DNA from: Oscillospiraceae bacterium
GTDB taxonomy: Bacteria > Bacillota > Clostridia > Oscillospirales > Ruminococcaceae
Direction of reading: 5' to 3'
DNA length: 64,000 nt
NCBI GenBank assembly: GCA_031280965.1
Contig: JAITFZ010000005.1
Span: 1 to 64,000 of the forward strand
Both the position numbers and the translations under genes were made by a program. The notes beneath the pieces were generated by a model that searched no databases, was not told the DNA's origin, and saw nothing but the letters and a program-made list of their open reading frames with translations. Shown piece by piece: positions 7,747 through 15,789 of the stretch. Each line of letters opens with the position of its first letter. Positions within the stretch are counted from its first letter, which is position 1.

Positions 7747-7843
7747 TTTGAAACAACATACAACCGAAACGGGAAAATGTCGTTTTCGCTTCGTTTTTAA
7801 ACGAAGCTGTTCTCTGTTAGTGAAGAAAGGACTTTGTAAAAAT
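7747..7843 (+). repeat. Dispersed leader element, copy A (before purM)
   Basis: Full-length copy of a repeat found five times here. It starts TTTGAAACAACATACAACCG, has a central inverted repeat (CTTCGTTT / AACGAAG), carries AAGAAAGGACTTT and ends at the purM ATG. It also contains a frame beginning TTG-AAA-CAA, here open through into purM. Other copies are 11243-11297, 26662-26737, 26742-26800 and 50873-50970. Confidence 0.8.
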
Positions 7844-8884
7844 ATGAAAAACAGTCATTCCGACAGTTATAAGTCGGCGGGGGTTGACGTTGTCGCCGGT
7901 TACGAAAGCGTGCGCCTCATGAAAGATTCGGTTGAGCGGACGTATAACAAAGGTGTCCTGGGTGAACTCGGCGGCTTCGGCGGTATGTATCAGCCCGATT
8001 TATCGGAAATTAAAGAGCCTGTTTTTGTTTCCGGCACGGATGGCATCGGAACTAAAATCAAGCTTGCGATGCTTCTTAATAAACACGACACGATTGGCAT
8101 AGACGCGGTCGCCATGTGCGCCAACGATATAATCTGCTCCGGCGCAAAGCCGCTGTATTTTCTTGACTATATAGCCTGCGGAGCGGTAAATCCGGATAAA
8201 ATCGCCGCAATTGTAAGCGGAGTCGCCGAGGGTTGTGTCAGGGCGGGTTGCGCACTTATAGGCGGCGAAACCGCCGAACACCCCGGGCTTATGAAAGCAG
8301 ACGAATATGATATTGCAGGCTTTTGCACGGGCGTGGTGGATAAAAGCAAAATCATTGACCGTTCAAAGGTTAAAGAGGACGATGTTATAATAGGATTGGC
8401 TTCAAGCGGTGTTCATTCCAACGGGTTTTCGCTGATTCGGAAAATTTTCGGGATTGACAAAAGAAAGCCGCTTGACGAAGTTATTCCCGGGCTGAACAAA
8501 ACATTGGGCGAAGAATTGCTCACACCTACCGAAATTTACGTGAAGCCGTTACTGGAGCTGATTTCAAAGGTTAAAATAAAGGGCATTTCCCATATAACGG
8601 GCGGCGGTTTTTTCGAGAATATACCGCGTTGCTTTCCTGCGGGACTGAGCGCGAAAATAAACAAAAGCGCATTTGATATGCCTTTTATCTTCAGGCATAT
8701 ACAGGAAATGGGAAATATTCCGGAACGCGATATGTTCAATACCTTTAATATGGGAATCGGCATGGTGTGTGTAGTAAGCGCAAAAAGAGCGGATTCGGCA
8801 GTGAAGATTCTTGAACAAGCGGGGGTTCGGGCGTATTGTATAGGCAGAGTGGTCGAGGGCGATGAGGGTGTAGTGCTGATATGA
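7844..8884 (+). CDS. purM: Phosphoribosylformylglycinamidine cyclo-ligase (AIR synthetase)
   Basis: ATP-dependent closure of the imidazole ring, FGAM to AIR. About 346 residues. The N-terminus SYKSAGVDVVAGYESVRLMK is the standard PurM start, followed by GTDGIGTKIKLA, AMCANDIICSGAKPLYFLDY and GLASSGVHSNGFSLIR. I chose the ATG at 7844. The in-frame TTG extension to 7748 is encoded by the repeat element, not by PurM. The AAGAAAGGA inside the element is the only ribosome-binding site, about 12 bases from the ATG, which is long. The stop overlaps the purN ATG. Confidence 0.96.
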   Translation: MKNSHSDSYKSAGVDVVAGYESVRLMKDSVERTYNKGVLGELGGFGGMYQPDLSEIKEPVFVSGTDGIGTKIKLAMLLNKHDTIGIDAVAMCANDIICSGAKPLYFLDYIACGAVNPDKIAAIVSGVAEGCVRAGCALIGGETAEHPGLMKADEYDIAGFCTGVVDKSKIIDRSKVKEDDVIIGLASSGVHSNGFSLIRKIFGIDKRKPLDEVIPGLNKTLGEELLTPTEIYVKPLLELISKVKIKGISHITGGGFFENIPRCFPAGLSAKINKSAFDMPFIFRHIQEMGNIPERDMFNTFNMGIGMVCVVSAKRADSAVKILEQAGVRAYCIGRVVEGDEGVVLI

Positions 8885-9462
8885 AAAACATAGCAGTCCT
8901 TGTTTCCGGCGGCGGCACGAATTTACAAGCGCTCATTGACGCCGAAAAACGCAGTGAATTTCCAAGCGGCAGGTTAAGCCTTGTCATATCTTCAAAAGCA
9001 GATGTATACGCGCTTGAACGCGCCGTGAACAACAATATTAAAACCGCTGTCGTAAGCTGGGCAGACTTTAAGCCCGACAGAAAAGCGTTCAGCCAAGAAA
9101 TTTTGAAGCTTTTAAAAGAAAACAACATTGATTTAGTCGTGTATGCGGGATTTATGATTATACTTGACGAGTGCGTATGCACAGCGTTTCCCAATCGCAT
9201 GATTAATGTTCATCCTTCGCTTATTCCCGCGTTCAGCGGTGAGGGGTTCTACGGATTGAAAGTGCATGAAGCCGCTCTCGCAAGAGGCGTAAAACTCTCA
9301 GGCGCAACGGTGCATTTCGTCAACGAAATCTGCGACGGCGGGGAGATTATACTGCAAAAAGCTGTCGAAGTTAAAGATGATGATACCCCCGAAACGCTGC
9401 AAGCGCGTATTATGGAGGTTGAACGGGAAATATTACCTAAAGCTGTCAAATTACTTGTTTAA
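8881..9462 (+). CDS. purN: Phosphoribosylglycinamide formyltransferase
   Basis: Transfers a formyl group from 10-formyl-THF to GAR. The 193-residue length is normal. The phosphate loop is VSGGGTNLQALID. The catalytic Asn109 and His111 lie in NVHPSLIPAF and Asp152 in CDGG. Its ATG overlaps the purM stop by four bases (ATGA), so the two are translationally coupled in the purine operon. Confidence 0.95.
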   Translation: MKNIAVLVSGGGTNLQALIDAEKRSEFPSGRLSLVISSKADVYALERAVNNNIKTAVVSWADFKPDRKAFSQEILKLLKENNIDLVVYAGFMIILDECVCTAFPNRMINVHPSLIPAFSGEGFYGLKVHEAALARGVKLSGATVHFVNEICDGGEIILQKAVEVKDDDTPETLQARIMEVEREILPKAVKLLV

Positions 9463-9473
9463 GGAGTGAAAAT

Positions 9474-10016
9474 ATGAAAAACACAGCAAAAATTCTCGCA
9501 ATTGTTTTAGCTTTCATTATGTCGCTGACTTTTGCGGCTTGCGGCGATGAAATCGCAGAAGAAGCACCGGTGCGGGAGAGAACACCGGCGCGGGAGAGAA
9601 CACCGGCAGAGGAGAGAATAACAGAGGATAACGAATATCACCCCCCGCTTACGCAAGCAGACGAAAACGGCAGTACTGATGCGGTTGCAGGTATTAATGA
9701 AGACATAGTAACATATACAGACGGTGATACAACTGTCAGATTAAACTATTCGGCTGATACAATCAGCATTTACGGGAATGTGCATATTGTTTTCTCCGAT
9801 ATAAAATATTCAGATGGTGTCATCACCGCCTTTACAGAGCCGGAGCAGACTTTTGCTCCCGATGACAGCATTTCGCAGGAACAGCACTTTATAACCCTGA
9901 CAATTGACGGCGACACCATGCTGTATGAATATGTATTCGTTTTAACCCGCAACCCCGAACTTGAAAACATATCAAACCGCATGACGTCTAACGCCGTATT
10001 AACCAAGACGGAATAA
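9474..10016 (+). CDS. Lipoprotein of unknown function inside the purine operon
   Basis: 180 residues with a lipoprotein signal ending FAACG. Then comes a charged linker made of three tandem six-residue repeats of the RERTPA type (18-bp DNA repeats at about 9565-9620), and a C-terminal half predicted to be beta-rich. I recognise no domain. The Shine-Dalgarno AAGGAG lies seven bases before the ATG and only 11 bases separate it from purN, so it is co-transcribed with purine genes, but nothing ties it to the pathway. Confidence 0.6.
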   Translation: MKNTAKILAIVLAFIMSLTFAACGDEIAEEAPVRERTPARERTPAEERITEDNEYHPPLTQADENGSTDAVAGINEDIVTYTDGDTTVRLNYSADTISIYGNVHIVFSDIKYSDGVITAFTEPEQTFAPDDSISQEQHFITLTIDGDTMLYEYVFVLTRNPELENISNRMTSNAVLTKTE

Positions 10017-10043
10017 GGCAGAAGATTGAAAAGGAGCAGAAAC

Positions 10044-10763
10044 ATGCAAAAATTAAATGAAATCTTAAAATCCAACGCCTATCCGGGGCGCGGAATTATT
10101 ATCGGCAAAAGTGCGGACAGCGAACACGCCATTGCCGCCTATTTCACAATGGGCAGAAGCGAAAATTCCCGCAACCGCGTTTTTGTTGAAAACGGCGGGG
10201 GAATCAAAACCAAAGCCTTTGACGAATCTAAAATGACCGACCCGAGCCTTGTGATTTACAATGCCGTGCGGATTCTGGGCAGTAAGCTGATTGTAACAAA
10301 CGGCGACCAGACCGATACGATTGCAGAGCTGATGGACCGACAGCAGACCTTTGAGCAGTCGCTCAGAACCCGCGAGTATGAGCCTGACCCGCCGATTTAT
10401 ACGTCGCGTATTTCGGGCATTCTGCATTTTTGTGAAAATAATTTCAATCATTTTAACTACGCAATGTCTGTTTTAAAGCGCGACAGTGATGACCATGGTT
10501 CATGCTTGCGTTACAATTTCGCCTATAATGACCCAAAAGCGGGGCGCGGACGGTTTATTCACGTTTACAAGTGCGACGGCAACCCGCCGCCGAGCTTTGA
10601 GGGCGAGCCTGTTGCGGTTGAAATTGAAGGTGATATTGACACGTTTACGAATATGCTTTGGAACGCGCTTAATGAAGAAAACAAGGTTTCATTGTGGACG
10701 AGATTCATCAACCTTAAAACAGGAAAATATGAGAGTCGGATAATAAATAAAAATGGAAATTAA
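10044..10763 (+). CDS. IMP cyclohydrolase, PurO-like
   Basis: About 239 residues resembling the archaeal-type IMP cyclohydrolase family (PurO, PF07826), which closes FAICAR to IMP. The start MQKLNEILKSNAYPGRGIIIG is typical, and the core has RNRVFVENGGGIKTKAF and SRISGILHF. The ATG at 10044 follows AAAAGGAG by seven bases. Together with the stand-alone AICAR transformylase two genes downstream it supplies the two activities that bifunctional PurH normally combines. Its last bases overlap the GNAT gene. Confidence 0.85.
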   Translation: MQKLNEILKSNAYPGRGIIIGKSADSEHAIAAYFTMGRSENSRNRVFVENGGGIKTKAFDESKMTDPSLVIYNAVRILGSKLIVTNGDQTDTIAELMDRQQTFEQSLRTREYEPDPPIYTSRISGILHFCENNFNHFNYAMSVLKRDSDDHGSCLRYNFAYNDPKAGRGRFIHVYKCDGNPPPSFEGEPVAVEIEGDIDTFTNMLWNALNEENKVSLWTRFINLKTGKYESRIINKNGN

Positions 10764-11229
10764 ATATAGGAAAGCCAATACAAATGACATACCCGAACTT
10801 GTTCGGCTTCGTCTTGAGTTTTCAGAGGTATCGTGCAACTATTTTAAGTTAGAATTCTCCGACGAAACAAGGGAAATTCTGCGGGTGACAAACGCAGATT
10901 ATTTCACTGCGGGACTGCTTGACGGCTCGTTAGTTGTGTTCGTTGCCGAGGACGGCGGGAAAATCGTGTCTACGAGCGGAATTATGTTTTGGCGGCATTT
11001 ACCCGGCCCTGCGGCCTTAGACGGCAGAAAAGCTGTAATTGCAAACATGTACACTATTCCCGAATACCGCAAACAAGGCATAGCGACCGAGCTTATGCGG
11101 CTTCAGTTTGATGAGGCGAAGGCAAGGGGTGTGCGCGTGATTAACCTTTCGGCAACCGAAATGGGCAGAAAACTGTACGAGAAATTAGGTTTTGAAGCAG
11201 ACAACGATGAAATGAAAATCAGACTGTAA
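10753..11229 (+). CDS. GNAT-family N-acetyltransferase
   Basis: 158 residues with the acetyl-CoA-binding motif IPEYRKQGIATELM (near residue 98) and the C-terminal LYEKLGFE strand-helix typical of GNAT enzymes. The acceptor is unknown. It starts inside the 3' end of the IMP cyclohydrolase gene (11-base overlap), so it is co-translated in the purine operon. Confidence 0.85.
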   Translation: MEIKYRKANTNDIPELVRLRLEFSEVSCNYFKLEFSDETREILRVTNADYFTAGLLDGSLVVFVAEDGGKIVSTSGIMFWRHLPGPAALDGRKAVIANMYTIPEYRKQGIATELMRLQFDEAKARGVRVINLSATEMGRKLYEKLGFEADNDEMKIRL

Positions 11230-11242
11230 AGGAATTAAATAG

Positions 11243-11297
11243 TTTGAAACAAAATATAACCGAAACGGAAGAGGTTGAAGAAAGGGCTTTAAGAAAA
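11243..11297 (+). repeat. Dispersed leader element, copy B (before the AICAR transformylase)
   Basis: Starts TTTGAAACAAAATATAACCG, lacks the central hairpin, and ends AAGAAAGGGCTTTAAGAAAA before an ATG. It is the shortest copy of the family (see 7747-7843). Its TTG-AAA-CAA frame is open into the downstream gene. Confidence 0.7.
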
Positions 11298-12449
11298 ATG
11301 ACTGAACTTGAATTAAAATACGGCTGTAACCCCAATCAAAAGCCGTCGCGTATTTTCATGGAAACTACGCCGTCTGCCGGACACCCCTCCCCGGAGGGGA
11401 ATAAACTGCCTATTGAAATACTAAGCGGCAAACCGGGGTATATTAATTTTATGGACGCTCTTAACGGCTGGCAGCTTGTGAAGGAATTAAAGCAGGCTGC
11501 AGGCGCGCCTGCGGCTGCATCGTTCAAGCATGTTTCGCCGGCAGGCGCGGCAATAGGTGACACGCTTCTTGAAGCCTACAAAAGAGCGCGTAATGCCGAC
11601 CCTGTATCAAGCTACGGCGACTTCATTGCTTTATCCGATAAGTGTGACGCCGAAACTGCGGGCTTCATCAAACCGTATGTTTCCGATGGCGTGATTGCGC
11701 CCGATTATGAACCGGAAGCGCTGGAGATTCTTAAAGCCAAGCGCGGCGGCAGTTATAACGTTATTAAAATCGATGCGGATTACATGCCCGACGCGGTTGA
11801 ACGCCGCAGTATTTACGGAATTACATTTGAGCAGGGGCGCAACGAGCTTGAAATAAACAGCGCTTTATTACAAAATATAGTTACCGCCAAAAAAGACATT
11901 CCCGACAGCGCGAAAACTGATTTAATAATCGCGCTGATTACGCTTAAATACACGCAGAGCAACTCGGTGGCTTACGCTTATAACGGACAGGCAATCGGAA
12001 TCGGCGCGGGTCAGCAGTCGCGGATTCACTGCACTCGTTTAGCGGGGAACAAAGCCGACAACTGGTATCTTAGGCAACATGAAAAGGTTCTCGGACTGCC
12101 GTTTCTTGAGGGCTTGAAGCCTGCGGAAAAAGATAACGCGATTGATATTTACATCAGCGAAGAATACGAGGACGTGCTTGCGGAGGGTACGTGGCAGAGG
12201 ATTTTTAAGTCTAAGCCGGAGGTTTTCACACGTGAGGAGAAACGTGTGCATCTTGATACCATGAGCGGGATTGCGCTCGGTTCGGATGCGTTCTTCCCGT
12301 TCGGGGACAATATCGAGCGGGCGCGAAAAAGCGGCGTTAAATATATAGCGCAACCCGGCGGTTCCGTCCGCGATGACAATGTAATCGAAACCTGTAATAA
12401 ATACGGTATGGCGATGGCTTTTACAGGGATTAGACTGTTTCATCATTAA
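11298..12449 (+). CDS. purH: AICAR formyltransferase, stand-alone (PurH C-terminal domain)
   Basis: Formylates AICAR to FAICAR with 10-formyl-THF. About 383 residues, covering only the transformylase part of PurH with no N-terminal cyclohydrolase domain. The catalytic Lys-His pair is seen in AAASFKHVSPAGAA (Lys77, His78). The end RSGVKYIAQPGGSVRDD is conserved. The ATG at 11298 matches the family start MTELELKYGCNPNQKP. A TTG at 11244 would add 18 residues encoded by repeat copy B. The cyclohydrolase step is supplied by the gene at 10044. Confidence 0.93.
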   Translation: MTELELKYGCNPNQKPSRIFMETTPSAGHPSPEGNKLPIEILSGKPGYINFMDALNGWQLVKELKQAAGAPAAASFKHVSPAGAAIGDTLLEAYKRARNADPVSSYGDFIALSDKCDAETAGFIKPYVSDGVIAPDYEPEALEILKAKRGGSYNVIKIDADYMPDAVERRSIYGITFEQGRNELEINSALLQNIVTAKKDIPDSAKTDLIIALITLKYTQSNSVAYAYNGQAIGIGAGQQSRIHCTRLAGNKADNWYLRQHEKVLGLPFLEGLKPAEKDNAIDIYISEEYEDVLAEGTWQRIFKSKPEVFTREEKRVHLDTMSGIALGSDAFFPFGDNIERARKSGVKYIAQPGGSVRDDNVIETCNKYGMAMAFTGIRLFHH

Positions 12450-12547
12450 ATGCGGGGGGATTTTTCGTAAACTAAAAACCAGCATTTAAAATCAAGACCC
12501 GATAAGACGGGGATGGATAAAGGAAACGAATTTGTCTTTAACAATAG

Positions 12548-12685
12548 AAACAATATAGGGACGCCGTTATACCTTTGGCTAAAAAATATAATGTCATAAA
12601 AACGGATATTGACAGCTTGATATGGAGCAAATATGGCAGGCTGTTGCCGAAGATATTCCAAAACTTGAAGAAATTTTTAATATAA
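12548..12685 (+). pseudogene. Possible gene remnant
   Basis: Open stretch without a good start encoding YRDAVIPLAKKYNVIKTD and then SLIWSKYGRLLPK, which reads like the C-terminus of a real protein. A neighbouring frame upstream (about 12500-12600) is also protein-like, which suggests a frameshifted relic. I do not recognise the family. Just before it, TTAAATGC and GCATTTAA (about 12448-12490) form a loose inverted repeat that may end the purine operon. Confidence 0.3.
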
Positions 12686-12695
12686 AGGAGACACC

Positions 12696-13565
12696 ATGAA
12701 AAAACTACTGACAACCCTGATTATTCTAACACTGGCATTGTTTCTCTTTGCCTCCTGTTCCGGCAAAGAACCCGAGGCGCCCGAAGAACCGAAAGCGCCC
12801 GTCATTCCCGAAAGCGACCCGGGCGAAGCCAACTACGTAATTATAAACGTTCGCGGTTTCGGGGAAATAACTGTCGAGCTTAACCCCGAATTCGCGCCCT
12901 TAACAGTCGAGCGCTTCGTTGAAAATGTACGCAGCGGCTTTTATACCGGCAGAAACTTCCACCGCGTAATATCGGATTTTATGATTCAGGGCGGCTCTTA
13001 TAACAGACAGGGCGGCGGCGACCCGAATGTCAGGGGAGTATTTACCGAAACTCACCCCGATGCGCGGCATTATTACGGCGCGTTCTGCTTGGCGGCGAAC
13101 GAGGAGGGCTACGGCAGTGATTCATTTTATATCGTCAACAACAAAGACCCCGAGACCTTTGAAAAGCTGATAAACAATGTCGCGCTTACAATCGCACAGT
13201 ATCAGATTGAACTTCACGACATTATTGAAAATGAGCAGGAGTATGTTGAAGAGTTCGGTCAGGAAAGGGTTGATGCCGTGCTTGAGTTTCTGAATGAGAA
13301 TATGGAAAGGCTCACAGAACAGCTTGAAGAGTTCAACAACACACCTGACGAGGTTAAAGCCCGTTATGCCGAGGTCGGCGGCGTGCCTTTCTTAGACGGC
13401 GGCTATACGGTTTTCGGTTACACAATAGACGGCTTTGACGTTATTGACGCTATTTCCGCCGTTCCGGTTGAGCTGTCCGACCCGCTCCGCTCAGACAGCG
13501 AAAGAAGCAAACCTACGCAGGAAATTATTATTGAGTGGATTATTGTTAAAACAAGCCTTGATTAG
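12696..13565 (+). CDS. Cyclophilin-type peptidyl-prolyl isomerase lipoprotein with helical insertion
   Basis: 289 residues. The lipobox cysteine is at 21, so it is a membrane-anchored extracytoplasmic foldase. The cyclophilin core begins near residue 47, with the catalytic Arg in NFHRVISDFMIQGG (Arg90). The core is interrupted at about residues 149-223 by a charged, helix-rich insertion, then resumes with GGVPFLDGGYTVFGYTIDG. The usual His of the HTVFG motif is Tyr here. The Shine-Dalgarno is AAAGGAG. It lies between the purine operon and htpG and is probably a single transcription unit. Confidence 0.88.
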   Translation: MKKLLTTLIILTLALFLFASCSGKEPEAPEEPKAPVIPESDPGEANYVIINVRGFGEITVELNPEFAPLTVERFVENVRSGFYTGRNFHRVISDFMIQGGSYNRQGGGDPNVRGVFTETHPDARHYYGAFCLAANEEGYGSDSFYIVNNKDPETFEKLINNVALTIAQYQIELHDIIENEQEYVEEFGQERVDAVLEFLNENMERLTEQLEEFNNTPDEVKARYAEVGGVPFLDGGYTVFGYTIDGFDVIDAISAVPVELSDPLRSDSERSKPTQEIIIEWIIVKTSLD

Positions 13566-13568
13566 GTC

Positions 13569-13596
13569 TTGACAAAAGAAAAATTATATGTATAAT
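13569..13596 (+). promoter_or_regulatory. htpG promoter
   Basis: TTGACA (13569-13574), 16-base spacer, TATAAT (13591-13596). It is immediately followed by the CIRCE operator, so HrcA bound there would block RNA polymerase. Confidence 0.8.
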
Positions 13597-13601
13597 TATA
13601 G

Positions 13602-13628
13602 TTAGCACTCTGTTCGATTGAGTGCTAA
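13602..13628 (+). promoter_or_regulatory. CIRCE operator (HrcA binding site)
   Basis: Perfect TTAGCACTC-N9-GAGTGCTAA inverted repeat covering the expected transcription start. This is the classical HrcA operator of groE/dnaK operons, here placed in front of htpG. Confidence 0.95.
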
Positions 13629-13662
13629 CTATAGATTTATAAGAACAGAAAGGAAGATAAAA

Positions 13663-15591
13663 TTGGCTGCTAAAAAACAATTTAAGGCGGAGTCAAAACG
13701 GCTTTTGGAGCTGATGATTAACTCCATCTACACCCACAAGGAGATTTTTCTGCGGGAACTTATTTCCAACGCGAGCGACGCTATGGACAAGCTTTACTTC
13801 AAGTCTATGAGCGAGAGCATCGGGCTTTCAAGGAGCGATTTTGAGATTTTCATAGCCGCGGACAAGGAAAACCGTACACTTACGATTACCGACAACGGTA
13901 TAGGAATGACCAAGGACGAGCTTGAATCCAACCTCGGAGTGATTGCCAAAAGCGGGACGAATGAATTTCGGAAGCTCAGCAAAGAAGCCGAAGATGTTGA
14001 CGGCGACGGCTCGCATGAAGACATCAGCATAATCGGGCAGTTCGGCGTTGGGTTTTATTCGGCGTTTATGGTTGCCTCGAAGGTTGAGGTAAGGTCGAAG
14101 TTCTACGGCGCAGACGAAGCTTTTTTATGGACTTCGTCAGGCTCGGACGGCTACACGGTTGAAGCCTGCGAAAAAGAATCTCACGGCACGGAAATCAAAT
14201 TATACATTAAAGAAAACGTTATCGCCGAAGACGGTGAGACAGGCGAAGACTACGAGGAATTCCTGCTTGAATACAAAATCAGAAGCATTGTTAAGAAATA
14301 CTCCGATTATATCCGCTATCCCATTAAAATGGAATGTGTGAAGCGGGAGCGCGACGAGGAAAACCCCGACGAGTACACCGAAACTTCCGAAATCCAAACC
14401 CTCAACAGCATGGTGCCGATTTGGAAGAAGAACAAAAGCGAGCTGAAAGACGAGGACTACAACGAGTTCTACAAGAGCAAGTTCCACGACTACACCGACC
14501 CTGTCGCCCGAATTCACTCGAAAACCGAGGGTACGGCGACTTACAGCGCGCTCATTTTCATACCGAAAAAGCCGCCTTACGACTTCTATACAAAGGAGTT
14601 CGAGAAGGGTTTGCAACTGTATACAAACGGCGTTATGATTATGGAGAAGTGCGGGGATTTGCTGCCCGATTATTTCAGCTTTGCCAAGGGGCTTGTTGAC
14701 AGCGAGGACTTATCGCTGAACATCTCGCGTGAGATGCTCCAGCACGACAGACAGCTTAAAATCATCGCCAAAAGCATCGAGCGCAGTATAAAAAACGAGT
14801 TCAAAAAAATGCTCTCGAATGACCGCGAAAGGTACGAGGAATTTTGGAAAGAGTTCGGCACACAGATAAAGTTCGGGATTTACAACAGCTTCGGCGCGGC
14901 AAAAGAGGGCTTGCAGGACTTACTTCTCTTTTATTCGTCTGCCGAGGAAAAGCTTACGACGCTTGAAGAATATACAGTCAGAATGAAAGAAGACCAGAAA
15001 AGCATTTACTTTGCTTCCGGCGAGAGCATAACGCGCATTAACGCGCTTCCGCAGGTTGAAGCGGTTAAGGACAAAGGCTATGAAATCCTGTATCTGACCG
15101 ACAATGTAGATGAATTCTGCTTACAAATGCTGATTAATTATAACGAGAAGATGTTCATGTCGGTACAAAGCTCCGACCTTGACCTTGAAACCGAGGAAGA
15201 AAAAGAGGAAATCAAGAAGAAAAACACCGACAACAAGGAACTTTTCGGAATTATGAAAGAAGTTCTTGCCGATAAGGTTCAGGACGTGCGCTTCTCGCAG
15301 AAGCTGAAAACACTGCCCGTGTGCGTTTCGGGCGCGGGTGCGCTTTCGGTGGAGATGGAAAAGGTACTGGCGCAAATGCCGGGCGACAATAAGGCAAAAG
15401 CCGACAAAATCCTTGAAATCAACGCCAATCACCCCATTTGCGACAAATTACAGTTTTTGTATGATAATGACAAGGAAATGCTCAAGGTTTACGCGGATAT
15501 ACTTTATAGTCAGGCAATGCTGATTGAGGGTATAAGTTTGGAAAATCCGGCAGAATTTGTATTGAAAATAGCGGAACTGATGACTAAATAA
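13663..15591 (+). CDS. htpG: HSP90-family chaperone HtpG
   Basis: ATP-dependent cytosolic chaperone of about 642 residues. The N-terminal GHKL ATPase motifs are clear: ELISNASDAMDKL, ITDNGIGMTKDEL and GQFGVGFYSAFMVA. The middle domain has SLNISREMLQ. The start is TTG at 13663, eight bases after AAAGGAAG and downstream of the CIRCE element. The longer frame from 13618 runs through the operator and is not coding. Monocistronic as far as the sequence shows. Confidence 0.97.
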   Translation: MAAKKQFKAESKRLLELMINSIYTHKEIFLRELISNASDAMDKLYFKSMSESIGLSRSDFEIFIAADKENRTLTITDNGIGMTKDELESNLGVIAKSGTNEFRKLSKEAEDVDGDGSHEDISIIGQFGVGFYSAFMVASKVEVRSKFYGADEAFLWTSSGSDGYTVEACEKESHGTEIKLYIKENVIAEDGETGEDYEEFLLEYKIRSIVKKYSDYIRYPIKMECVKRERDEENPDEYTETSEIQTLNSMVPIWKKNKSELKDEDYNEFYKSKFHDYTDPVARIHSKTEGTATYSALIFIPKKPPYDFYTKEFEKGLQLYTNGVMIMEKCGDLLPDYFSFAKGLVDSEDLSLNISREMLQHDRQLKIIAKSIERSIKNEFKKMLSNDRERYEEFWKEFGTQIKFGIYNSFGAAKEGLQDLLLFYSSAEEKLTTLEEYTVRMKEDQKSIYFASGESITRINALPQVEAVKDKGYEILYLTDNVDEFCLQMLINYNEKMFMSVQSSDLDLETEEEKEEIKKKNTDNKELFGIMKEVLADKVQDVRFSQKLKTLPVCVSGAGALSVEMEKVLAQMPGDNKAKADKILEINANHPICDKLQFLYDNDKEMLKVYADILYSQAMLIEGISLENPAEFVLKIAELMTK

Positions 15592-15661
15592 TCTGCCGGC
15601 GATTCGCCTGTTATGCCGCCAATACCGCATTTCATACCCCGAAAAGTATAATTATTGTTGC

Positions 15662-15697
15662 ATTTTCACTGGATTTTAATGAAAATATTGTGAAAAT
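15662..15697. repeat. Interrupted palindrome between htpG and the surface protein gene
   Basis: ATTTTCAC-3-ATTTT-4-AAAAT-3-GTGAAAAT: two nested perfect arms. It may end htpG transcription or be an operator, because it lies directly upstream of the next promoter. Confidence 0.45.
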
Positions 15698-15703
15698 TTA
15701 CTA

Positions 15704-15732
15704 TTGAAATCTGTCCGTGAAATCTGTATAAT
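15704..15732 (+). promoter_or_regulatory. Promoter of the surface protein gene
   Basis: TTGAAA (15704-15709), 17-base spacer, TATAAT (15727-15732). Confidence 0.7.
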
Positions 15733-15789
15733 TAATATAGTGTATCTTCGGGGTACATAAAATTTGAATTTATTTTGGAGGAAAAACAA

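Noticed and set aside
7748-7843. N-terminal extension of PurM (and of PheT, the holin and the AICAR transformylase)
   Set aside because: The extra residues come from the repeated leader element and are not part of these protein families.
13618-13662. N-terminal extension of HtpG
   Set aside because: It would be translated from the CIRCE operator. HtpG proteins start near the TTG at 13663, which has a good Shine-Dalgarno.
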